This document shows, piece after piece, positions 1 to 6,023 of a stretch of DNA of 9,286 nt. The position numbers were made by a program, and so were the translations under genes. The first letter of the stretch is position 1. Each line of letters begins with the position of its first letter. Under the pieces are notes generated by a model. It was not told the origin of the DNA and ran no database searches. It saw only the letters and a program-made list of their open reading frames with translations. The DNA lies in NCBI GenBank assembly GCA_031264875.1, contig JAISDK010000234.1:1-9286 (forward strand). The letters run 5' to 3'. Source of the DNA: Prevotellaceae bacterium. GTDB lineage: Bacteria > Bacteroidota > Bacteroidia > Bacteroidales > UBA932.

Positions 1-2
1 AA

Positions 3-695
3 TTAGCCTCTTCGGGCGATGTTACAGGACAAACCGGGGAACAGACGAAATTGCTTGCTCAACCGGCAAAAATGGCAGAAGAAGATACTGCTACACAAAA
101 GATTCGAAAACAGCTCGCAAAAAAGCTGAAACACGGGGAATCAATTAAATCAGACTCTTCGGACGGTGTTACAGGACAAACCGGAGAACAGACAAAATTA
201 CTTATCCCAAAGGGAAAGTTAGGCGATTATCAATGGTATGAAATAAATCTGGAACGACTAAAGGCAGAAAAAGAAGCGATGGCTCATTTTTTTCCTCAAT
301 TTAAGCTGTATAAAATGGACGATGGTCGCTATTACTGGAACGGAACATTGCGTCCGGGAGTGGTACCTAATGGTTGGGCTTGGGAAGTGGCAGCCATATA
401 CAACTATGATCACCCTAAACCTGTAATGGGCGGTTCGGTTAGAGTAGTTTTATTAAAACCCGATATTGATATGGTAATAAATGCATTAGGCTGGAAACCC
501 CATCATCTTTTATATAATGAAAAAGATGGGATCTATTTATGCACTACAAGGGCTGAAGATATGAGCTACAAAAAACCCGCAGAGACAACAGCTGTACAAA
601 CTTTAACATGGGCTGTGAAATGGCTGACTGCATTAGAATTGGTAATGACAGGAGATTTAAGTAAAGATCTGTTTAATGAACCTGATGGAATATAG
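3..695 (+). CDS. E2/UBC-like ubiquitin-conjugating protein, 5' partial
   Basis: The reading frame is open from base 3, so the gene begins before the window; the TTG at 51 and ATG at 72 are not taken as starts because the frame upstream of them encodes the same peptide repeat found again inside. The N-terminal part (to about base 210) is charged, Lys/Glu-rich, probably disordered, and has two copies of VTGQTGEQTKLL spaced 49 codons apart. From about base 220 the sequence has the layout of a bacterial E2 fold: a YYWNGTL strand, WAWEVAAIYNYDHPKP (the E2 YPxxPP-like region), then GWKPHHLLYNEKDGIYLC and a helical C-terminus with WAVKWLTALEL. The Cys codon at 540-542, just after H-H and D-G, sits where E2 enzymes carry their thioester cysteine. 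The next gene starts one base after the stop and encodes a JAMM peptidase, followed by an E1, which strongly supports the E2 assignment. By analogy with Bub/Bil operons it would pass a ubiquitin-like modifier from the E1 to a target. No catalytic data; family membership is inferred from pattern and context. Confidence 0.68.
   Translation, partial: LASSGDVTGQTGEQTKLLAQPAKMAEEDTATQKIRKQLAKKLKHGESIKSDSSDGVTGQTGEQTKLLIPKGKLGDYQWYEINLERLKAEKEAMAHFFPQFKLYKMDDGRYYWNGTLRPGVVPNGWAWEVAAIYNYDHPKPVMGGSVRVVLLKPDIDMVINALGWKPHHLLYNEKDGIYLCTTRAEDMSYKKPAETTAVQTLTWAVKWLTALELVMTGDLSKDLFNEPDGI
8..203 (+). repeat. Two copies of an in-frame 49-bp repeat in the E2 N-terminus
   Basis: Bases 8-56 and 155-203 are near-identical (starting CTCTTCGG, containing TTACAGGACAAACCGG) with a spacing of exactly 147 bp, i.e. 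49 codons, so the frame is kept. Both encode VTGQTGEQTKLL. The spacer encodes a Lys/Glu-rich stretch with a short basic helix-like KIRKQLAKKLK. The first copy abuts the window edge, so more copies may lie upstream. Confidence 0.85.
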
Positions 696-696
696 T

Positions 697-1434
697 ATGA
701 ATACACGACATATTGTATTTACAAAGCGGGCATTCAACGCTATTGTAACAGAAACCCTGGACAGGCATCCTCTTGAGACAGGAGGAGTATTTATCGGATA
801 TATCCTGGACAATGGAATATGGGTTGTTATAGAGACCATTCCGCCCGGAATTGAAACAGTCAATCAAAGGTCTTATTTTGAATACGATGCAAATTTTATT
901 ACCTATTTATCAAATGTGATAGCCAGACAGTATAAGGGAAATTTGCAAATTTTAGGGCTTTGGCATCGCCATCCCGGAAGTATGGATGTCTTTTCTTCGA
1001 CGGATGACGGTACAAATGTAATGTTTGCAAAAGCAAATCCCCTGGGAGCCATATCAGGATTAATTAACTGCGATCCTAAAATGAGATTGACAATGTATCA
1101 TGTAAACAGTCAATGCCATTATGATAAAATAGACTGGAGCGTGGATGACGGGATTATTCCTGAAAATCTGCTGGAGTTACGGTTTACCGGTCCGACTGAG
1201 TTTCCCGTGCTGGGCAACAATGCTGCGAGCAGTCTGACCGTTACGAATACAACGTCTGCTACAGTGGAAACGGAGAATTGCCTGCAAACGGAAGAACAAA
1301 CACCCGTTGCGGAAGAAGAAAAAAAGGATTCCATATCGGCGGGAGCAGCAGAAAATACGCCAAACGAGCCGGAAAAGCCGAATACTCTTGGCGACAAACT
1401 AAAGAAATGTTTAAAGATATTAAGAAATGAGTGA
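697..1434 (+). CDS. JAMM/MPN (Prok-JAB) metallopeptidase, deubiquitinase-like
   Basis: A 245-residue protein with a complete JAMM zinc motif: Glu27 (in LETGGVFIG), His90 and His92 in WHRHPGS, then Ser100 and Asp103 (H-x-H-x7-S-x-x-D). Such enzymes are zinc isopeptidases that remove ubiquitin-like proteins or trim their C-termini; in bacterial E1/E2 operons this is the deubiquitinase or processing component. The JAB domain fills about residues 1-160. The rest is a low-complexity acidic tail (many Glu, Thr, Ala) ending in a short basic segment, GDKLKKCLKILRNE. Start 697 is preferred because it is one base after the E2 stop and begins directly at the domain; ATGs at 676 and 685 are in frame and would overlap the E2 gene. 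The 3' end overlaps the E1 gene by 8 bases, indicating coupled translation. The family call is secure; the substrate is inferred. Confidence 0.9.
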   Translation: MNTRHIVFTKRAFNAIVTETLDRHPLETGGVFIGYILDNGIWVVIETIPPGIETVNQRSYFEYDANFITYLSNVIARQYKGNLQILGLWHRHPGSMDVFSSTDDGTNVMFAKANPLGAISGLINCDPKMRLTMYHVNSQCHYDKIDWSVDDGIIPENLLELRFTGPTEFPVLGNNAASSLTVTNTTSATVETENCLQTEEQTPVAEEEKKDSISAGAAENTPNEPEKPNTLGDKLKKCLKILRNE

Positions 1435-2902
1435 TATAAAAACAAATAGAAAACGGGAGCCTAAAATCATATTCCCGACACAAATTATAGAAAAAAAATA
1501 TGTTGGCGAATTGAAAGGCTATTATGTGGAGAATACAAATTGTTATAATGTTTTACCATTTGACGATACTGCAAACCTTAATGAAAATAAAATTTATCCC
1601 ATTGGTTTTATTCTGCCGATAAACCCATTTCGTTTTGTCGATAAGGAAATAGCTTCACAGATTCAATATCTTAAATTGGAAGAACCCGCTACTCCTAACG
1701 ATATTGTCAGCAAAATTCAACAGGCTCTTCAAAATCATACTGAGGACAAATATTTTTATGGCGAGGATTATCGTACTGAAGCATCTAATTTTTGTGAAAT
1801 TTATGCAGTAACATTAGATCATGAACTTGCTTTAAATAATGATGTAGATGTTAAGACAAAACTTAAGGCAGCACTCCGTTTTGACAGGATGAAATCGTGG
1901 ATAAAAGAAGTTTTTATTAAAGGACTTTATCTACACCCTGACGGTAAATTTGTTCTTCAAGCACGTTGGGAATATATCATACACGAAAGAAGTGCAGTAG
2001 TCGGCTATTGGGAAGATGATGAACTGCATTTTGTACAATTAGGCTCTCGCCGGGAATGCAAACAGGATAAATATTCGCTAAAATTAGATGTTTTTTCCCG
2101 TAATACAGGCATATTGGAGTCTGATATTATGCTGAAAAAAGGCGCTATGTTTATTGGCTGCGGTTCCGTCGGAAGTCTTTTTGCGCTCGAACTGGCTAAA
2201 GCGGGAATTGGGCGTTTTTTGTTGATTGACAACGATATTTTTGGCTATCACAATATCTGCCGTCATCAATGCGGAGTTTACGATGTCGGCCGTTATAAGA
2301 CAGATGCATTGAAAGAACGCATATTGCAGGTCAATCCGTATGCAGAAGTAGTAACTAAAAATATGACTGTTCAGGATGTGCCTGTGACTGAACTGGTAGA
2401 GTTTTGCGATAAAAACACCATCGTTATTGGAGGAGCCGATAATCGCGAAGGAGATTTGTATGCAAATAATATAGCACAGCAAATAGAAATGCCGTTTATG
2501 TCGATTGGCTGTTGGGAACGGGCTTTTGCCGGAGAAATATTTTACTGTTTGCCCAGCAATATGCCTAATTACAGGGATTTTATGGAAGTGTCCGGTCTTC
2601 TTTCCGCCCGGGTTAGCCAGAACAGGCGGTTCTATACCACCGAGGAAGAACTGGAAAAAATCTCTTTTGAGCCGGGAATTTCTGCCGACATAAATTTTGT
2701 GACCATAATAGCTGTAAAAATGGCTTTGGATATTCTGAATACAGATAATGAAAACTATACTCAAAGACTTTTGCCATATTTAACGCAATATACTTTGGTA
2801 TGCAATACAAACAATAAACAGATTGGCGGAGAAACAGCAGAAATATTCTCTTATCCTCTGCAAGTAACAACAAGTATTATAGTTCCATATTCAAAGCAAT
2901 AA
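1427..2902 (+). CDS. E1/ThiF-family ubiquitin-like activating enzyme
   Basis: A 491-residue protein. The C-terminal half is an E1/ThiF/MoeB adenylation domain: nucleotide loop GCGSVGS at residues 244-250, then LLIDNDIFGYHNICRH with Asp268/Asp270, Asn276 and Arg279 (the D-x-D...N..R signature), and GRYKTDALK with Lys291. Family members adenylate the C-terminal glycine of a ubiquitin-like protein with ATP and usually form a thioester. Cys362 (in SIGCWERAF) lies after the Rossmann part and is a candidate catalytic cysteine, not proven. No CxxC zinc pairs typical of ThiF/MoeB are seen. The first about 235 residues match nothing I recognise; they are mixed alpha/beta by appearance and make the protein longer than a minimal ThiF (about 250 aa). 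The start overlaps the JAMM gene (ATGAGTGA), a coupled arrangement. The gene is AT-rich like its two upstream partners. Confidence 0.9.
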   Translation: MSDIKTNRKREPKIIFPTQIIEKKYVGELKGYYVENTNCYNVLPFDDTANLNENKIYPIGFILPINPFRFVDKEIASQIQYLKLEEPATPNDIVSKIQQALQNHTEDKYFYGEDYRTEASNFCEIYAVTLDHELALNNDVDVKTKLKAALRFDRMKSWIKEVFIKGLYLHPDGKFVLQARWEYIIHERSAVVGYWEDDELHFVQLGSRRECKQDKYSLKLDVFSRNTGILESDIMLKKGAMFIGCGSVGSLFALELAKAGIGRFLLIDNDIFGYHNICRHQCGVYDVGRYKTDALKERILQVNPYAEVVTKNMTVQDVPVTELVEFCDKNTIVIGGADNREGDLYANNIAQQIEMPFMSIGCWERAFAGEIFYCLPSNMPNYRDFMEVSGLLSARVSQNRRFYTTEEELEKISFEPGISADINFVTIIAVKMALDILNTDNENYTQRLLPYLTQYTLVCNTNNKQIGGETAEIFSYPLQVTTSIIVPYSKQ

Positions 2903-2907
2903 AAACC

Positions 2908-3684
2908 ATGGCACAATTTCAATTTGATAAATATGGTCGATGGATAAATCCCGAATATCAATCACAGCTGATACCGCCTTTTGTTCCAAGAGTAAGGCGT
3001 CATAATGTATGGGAAAGAGCAAATGATTTTATATGTGATATTGGTGATTGGCTTGATGATAATAGATCGGCACTCGCAAACAATCTTTCACTTTATTTTT
3101 ATTTCGGAGTTTGGATTGTATTAGCAATAGGAGTAATAGTTCAATTATTCAGCTCCGGTTTTGGGAGTGCGTTATTAACGGCTATTATAGGTGGAGTAAT
3201 TGTTTATTATGCTGCTGCTATTGGAATGTTTATACTAATGCATGCTCTAAATGCTTTCTTTTATGTTGCAAGATACATTTTTTATAATATCTATACGCTA
3301 TTGATAGTTATCCTTTTAGGAATTGGTATTTATTTTTCGAATCAGGCAAACGTGCCAAAAGATAGAGTCACAGCGATTTCAAGTTCGCCGACTTTACAAT
3401 CAAGTAAAAAAAATGATCATGCCGGGTTTTTTTACGAAGAACTTACGGCTGTAAAATTGAACGGCAAATGGGGATATACCAACAAGGACAAAAAGGAAGT
3501 TATTCCGTGTAAATATGACAATGCAAGCAAGTTTAATCAGGACTTACAAGGTTTGGCTTTGGTAAAATTAAAGGGTATATGTTATTATATCAATACAAAA
3601 GGAAATCGCTGGAAATATGACGAAGCGTATGGCTTTATTGAAGGTTTGGCTCCGGTTATGCTGAATGGTAAATGGGATATATAG
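2908..3684 (+). CDS. Three-pass membrane protein with WG repeats, frameshifted at 3' end
   Basis: As read, 258 residues. Residues 1-55 are hydrophilic and aromatic (KYGRWINPEY near the start); about 61-81, 86-112 and 125-144 are hydrophobic and look like membrane helices; a Ser/Lys linker leads to WG-type repeats from about 173 (AVKLNGKWGY, EVIPCKYD, GLALVKLKG). WG (KWG) repeats form beta-propeller-like or elongated binding surfaces, usually without catalysis. The frame stops at TAG 3682-3684 inside the next repeat, at NGKWDI where NGKWGYI is expected. Adding one G at 3674-3676 restores the repeat and reads on to TGA 3825-3827 (306 aa). The ATG is 5 bases after the E1 stop, so it is probably co-transcribed with the conjugation genes. 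Its job is unknown; a membrane anchor, target or sensor for the system is only a guess from position. Confidence 0.82.
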   Translation: MAQFQFDKYGRWINPEYQSQLIPPFVPRVRRHNVWERANDFICDIGDWLDDNRSALANNLSLYFYFGVWIVLAIGVIVQLFSSGFGSALLTAIIGGVIVYYAAAIGMFILMHALNAFFYVARYIFYNIYTLLIVILLGIGIYFSNQANVPKDRVTAISSSPTLQSSKKNDHAGFFYEELTAVKLNGKWGYTNKDKKEVIPCKYDNASKFNQDLQGLALVKLKGICYYINTKGNRWKYDEAYGFIEGLAPVMLNGKWDI

Positions 3685-3776
3685 ATAAGAACAAAAACGA
3701 AGTCATTCCTCTGAAATATGATGATGTGGGGAATTTTAATCAGGAAATACAGGGTATGGCTTTGGTAAAATTGAAC
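3460..3776 (+). repeat. Diverged direct repeats encoding WG units
   Basis: Bases 3460-3573 and 3664-3776 align as two repeat copies. At the start the offset is 204 bases (AACGGCAAATGG versus AATGGTAAATGG); by the shared GGTAAAATT (3561 and 3764) it is 203. The one-base difference falls at the G run: four Gs at 3470-3473, three at 3674-3676. A third, more diverged unit lies between them (KYDEAYGFIEGLAPV). Confidence 0.85.
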
Positions 3777-3827
3777 GGGAAAAAGTTTTATATTGACAAA
3801 ACGGGAAAATATGTAAAAGATGCCTGA
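3678..3827 (+). pseudogene. Out-of-frame 3' remainder of the WG-repeat protein
   Basis: This frame has 49 sense codons and then TGA. It starts YIDKNKNEVIPLKYDD and goes on through GMALVKLNGKKFYIDKTG to KDA. It is a clear continuation of the upstream repeats (compare EVIPCKYD and GLALVKLKG), in the +2 frame relative to the 2908 gene. It has no start codon of its own at the junction. Either the gene is a true frameshift mutant with a shorter product, or the window has a one-base homopolymer error and the real gene is 2908-3827. Confidence 0.85.
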
Positions 3828-3830
3828 ATC

Positions 3831-3878
3831 ATGATGAAAGAATTAAAAGAAGTCAAACAACAAACAGACAAATCATGA
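3831..3878 (+). CDS. Possible 15-codon leader ORF before the B-box protein
   Basis: An ATG-started frame encodes MMKELKEVKQQTDKS and ends in TGA that overlaps the next gene's ATG (ATGA at 3875-3878). It starts 3 bases after the restored WG stop. The tight 4-base overlap resembles translational coupling, so the short frame could carry ribosomes into the B-box gene. It could equally be chance in AT-rich DNA; no homologue can be recognised at this length. Confidence 0.25.
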   Translation: MMKELKEVKQQTDKS

Positions 3879-4318
3879 ATTGTTATTATCATCCCGGCCA
3901 AGCGGCCGTAGCGCATTGCGTAGATTGTGGGAAAGGGTTATGTTACGATTGCGCACACAAGCACACCATTCCTATATGTCCGGAATGTAACGGGAACCGA
4001 AAAGGTTACACTGTTTGGCGTTATGCAAAACATGTACTCATCTGTGCGGCAATATTTTTTGTGGTATATACTGTTAATCCCTTACAGGCTTTGCGCGACG
4101 GGGAACGTGTGTTTAATGCTTATATGTTGACATGCGTGTACGGCGGGTGGATATTTATCAATCAATATTTCCCGCGATTCCTCTGGGTACTGAACCTTCG
4201 GGCCATACCGATCTATTTGGGCATAAAATTCTTTGTCTCCGGTCTGCTCGGCTTTTTCGTGACGCCGTTTGTGATCGGATACAATATTATTCAAATCATA
4301 CGTGAATTACAGAAATAA
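3875..4318 (+). CDS. B-box-like zinc finger membrane protein
   Basis: A 147-residue protein. The first 40 residues hold eight regularly spaced metal ligands: Cys3-x2-His6, Cys15-x2-Cys18, Cys23-x2-Cys26 and Cys35-x2-Cys38. This is the pattern of a B-box-type, two-zinc treble-clef module. The remainder is hydrophobic with likely membrane helices at about 53-67, 82-99 and 112-138 and a short basic tail (IIRELQK). Bacterial B-box modules fused to membrane helices are known as a class and are thought to mediate protein contacts; B-box and RING domains are related and act in eukaryotic ubiquitin E3s. The nearby E1, E2 and JAMM genes make an E3-like or adaptor role worth testing, but nothing in the sequence proves it. 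It sits 47 bases after the restored WG stop. ATG 3875 is chosen because Cys3 and His6 follow directly. Confidence 0.75.
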   Translation: MNCYYHPGQAAVAHCVDCGKGLCYDCAHKHTIPICPECNGNRKGYTVWRYAKHVLICAAIFFVVYTVNPLQALRDGERVFNAYMLTCVYGGWIFINQYFPRFLWVLNLRAIPIYLGIKFFVSGLLGFFVTPFVIGYNIIQIIRELQK

Positions 4319-4501
4319 CAGATAATAGCATCTCCGGCATTAAAAAACATATCCAAAACATGTCGCGACGTATGGATTGTCAAAAGCAGTTCCGGCTGAG
4401 TAAGGAAGACGACAGAAAAGTGATATAAAGTAATATAAAATAAACAAAAGGGAGAGCCGATGCCCGTTTTAAGTAGGCAAAAAATTAAAACTGTTTTTAC
4501 T

Positions 4502-5107
4502 ATGAAAAGAAGTATTTTATTTAATGTATTAATGTGTGTAATTGCCCTCTCCGTATGTTCTTGTGCTTCAAAGAAGGCAACGGGGGAAGGTGTGGAAATT
4601 GAATTGAATCGCGTAGAAAAACTACAGTTGGAAAAGCCATCCCTAAGGATGGTAGGTAGTGGACAGCATTTCAATGAATCTACTGCAAGGAACGTCGCCG
4701 AATTACAGGCACGCGGACAATTTGTACGTGCGATTAGCGCCCGTATAACTCCCGCGACGAAAGCGCAAGCAGGCAGTATAGGACTATATGGCGGCAACGA
4801 CACTAAAGGACAGAGCGTATCGGACCAGTCCGATGCTGTCAACGACTTTGTAAGCAGTGTGGCCCAGGAAATCGTGAAAAATGCCGGTGTCATTGACTAC
4901 ATCAAGTTCAAACTTCCGAACAATCAGTATAAAATCTATGTTTGTCTGGAGTATCAAGCGGGCGGAATTTCCGAAATGGCCAACGAGATAGCAAAGACTT
5001 TTGAACAGAAGATTCCTGAAGATCAGAAACTGAAAGTGAAGTTTGAATTCGATCGCTACAAGAAAGAGGTAGAGGAGGATTTGAAATCTTATAAGGAAGA
5101 GCGATGA
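4502..5107 (+). CDS. LPP20-like lipoprotein
   Basis: A 201-residue protein from ATG 4502, which opens MKRSILFN, a good SPII signal: basic start, hydrophobic core and lipobox VCSC with Cys21 as the lipidated residue. An in-frame ATG at 4460 would add 14 polar residues in front of the signal and is disfavoured. The mature part has an Ala-rich helix with ESTARNVAELQARGQFVRAI followed by a hydrophilic stretch, then beta-like YKIYVCLEYQAGG and a charged helix to the end (YKKEVEEDLKSYKEER). This order resembles the LPP20/FlgT-type fold common in Bacteroidetes envelope proteins; the call is by appearance. It overlaps the next gene by ATGA, so the two are probably translated together and may act together in the periplasm. 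Confidence 0.62.
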   Translation: MKRSILFNVLMCVIALSVCSCASKKATGEGVEIELNRVEKLQLEKPSLRMVGSGQHFNESTARNVAELQARGQFVRAISARITPATKAQAGSIGLYGGNDTKGQSVSDQSDAVNDFVSSVAQEIVKNAGVIDYIKFKLPNNQYKIYVCLEYQAGGISEMANEIAKTFEQKIPEDQKLKVKFEFDRYKKEVEEDLKSYKEER

Positions 5108-5997
5108 CAATGAGATGCAATATGGTTGTATGGTTCCTTGCCGCAGTAATGGGGCAAGGAACCCTTTCGCTGGCAGCCGACAAATCCGACAGGATCAAAC
5201 CCCGATGGCTGTCGGTACTCCCTTCGCCGGGCAATGACACTTATTATTTCATGAAAGCGTATACTGATCATGGCAACGACCTTGAATCGTCCCGCGAGCT
5301 TGCCGTTCACGAACTGATAAAGACCGTCGAGCGAACGGAACTGATAAAAGTACGTGACGCGGTGAATATTATTTCCGACGAACATTCGGATGGCCGCAAT
5401 GTCCACGGACAGTCCCGTACCGTCTATTCGCTCGAAATAGTGACCGAAGGCGAACCGGTATACATCAATTACATAAAAGTGGATGAATACTGGGAAGATG
5501 TCTATAAAAACGGGCGACATCAATTCAGGTTCCACACGCTTTATGCCGTAGCCAAAAAAGGACGGCGTGCGATGTTCGACGTTTTCGGGTTCACGAACAA
5601 ATACGGCTTGAGAGGTTTCTCCCGTTCGGCCGTTCTGCCCGGCTGGGGACAAATCCACAAGGGAAGCTCGGCGAAAGGGATTTGTCTGATTGCGGGAGAG
5701 GCCTTGTGTGCGGGCGGCATCATCGTTTGTGAAAACTTGCGGGCAGACTATACCGCCAAAATCCGCCAGACACACGACATACATAAAATAACCGACTATT
5801 CGGATTATCTCAATAACTTCGAAACCGCCCGGAACGTTTGTATCGGAGCCGCTGCCGCAATCTATGTTTACAATCTGATTGATGCGATTGCCGCGCCGGG
5901 CGCCCGGCGTATTATACGTGTAAAAAGCACAAATTACACATTCATGCCGATTGCCACACCTGATTATGCAGGCCTGCAACTGGCCATTCGGTTCTAA
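5104..5997 (+). CDS. Secreted DUF5683-like envelope protein
   Basis: A 297-residue protein with an N-terminal signal peptide likely cleaved near residue 24 (LSLA-ADKSD). Residues about 33-155 have a helix with ESSRELAVHELIKTVER and beta strands (TVYSLEIV, HTLYAVAKK), similar in style to the preceding LPP20-like protein. Residues about 172-270 contain SAVLPGWGQIHKGSSAKG, the P-G-x-G-Q...KG signature of DUF5683-type proteins, then two hydrophobic helices (about 192-208 and 245-263). Function is unknown; the membrane hairpin suggests attachment to the envelope. ATG 5104 overlaps the upstream stop; ATGs at 5110 and 5122 are possible starts. The codon usage is noticeably GC-richer than in the genes before 4318. 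The following lipoprotein gene begins 26 bases later, so one operon is possible. Confidence 0.62.
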   Translation: MTMRCNMVVWFLAAVMGQGTLSLAADKSDRIKPRWLSVLPSPGNDTYYFMKAYTDHGNDLESSRELAVHELIKTVERTELIKVRDAVNIISDEHSDGRNVHGQSRTVYSLEIVTEGEPVYINYIKVDEYWEDVYKNGRHQFRFHTLYAVAKKGRRAMFDVFGFTNKYGLRGFSRSAVLPGWGQIHKGSSAKGICLIAGEALCAGGIIVCENLRADYTAKIRQTHDIHKITDYSDYLNNFETARNVCIGAAAAIYVYNLIDAIAAPGARRIIRVKSTNYTFMPIATPDYAGLQLAIRF

Positions 5998-6023
5998 TTT
6001 TTAGTATAAAACCAATATAAATA

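Noticed and set aside
51..695. TTG at 51 as the true start of the E2-like gene
   Set aside because: The upstream frame is open to the window edge and encodes the same repeat peptide as bases 155-203, so coding clearly begins earlier.
2084..2764. 226-codon open frame on the minus strand
   Set aside because: It is the mirror of the E1 adenylation domain, whose motifs are unmistakable on the plus strand.
3..2902. CBASS operon (E1/E2 and JAB as Cap2/Cap3)
   Set aside because: No CD-NTase or cyclic-nucleotide effector is visible, and E1 and E2 are separate genes, unlike the fused Cap2. An upstream CD-NTase cannot be excluded but the Bub/Bil layout fits better.
4362..4369. Perfect 8-bp palindrome GTCGCGAC
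   Set aside because: Too short to be an operator or terminator call; the symmetry does not extend and no U-tract follows.
4360..4428. 22-codon ORF between the B-box and LPP20-like genes
   Set aside because: Short, unsupported by similarity or spacing; chance is sufficient.
4319..4501. Terminator or promoter in the 183-base gap
   Set aside because: No stem-loop followed by T residues and no clear TTTG/TAnnTTTG pair were found by eye, although a transcription boundary here would be reasonable.
5089..5979. 296-codon open frame on the minus strand
   Set aside because: It lies opposite the DUF5683-like gene, which has a signal peptide, a family signature and an ATGA overlap with its neighbour. 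The antisense translation shows no recognisable domain.
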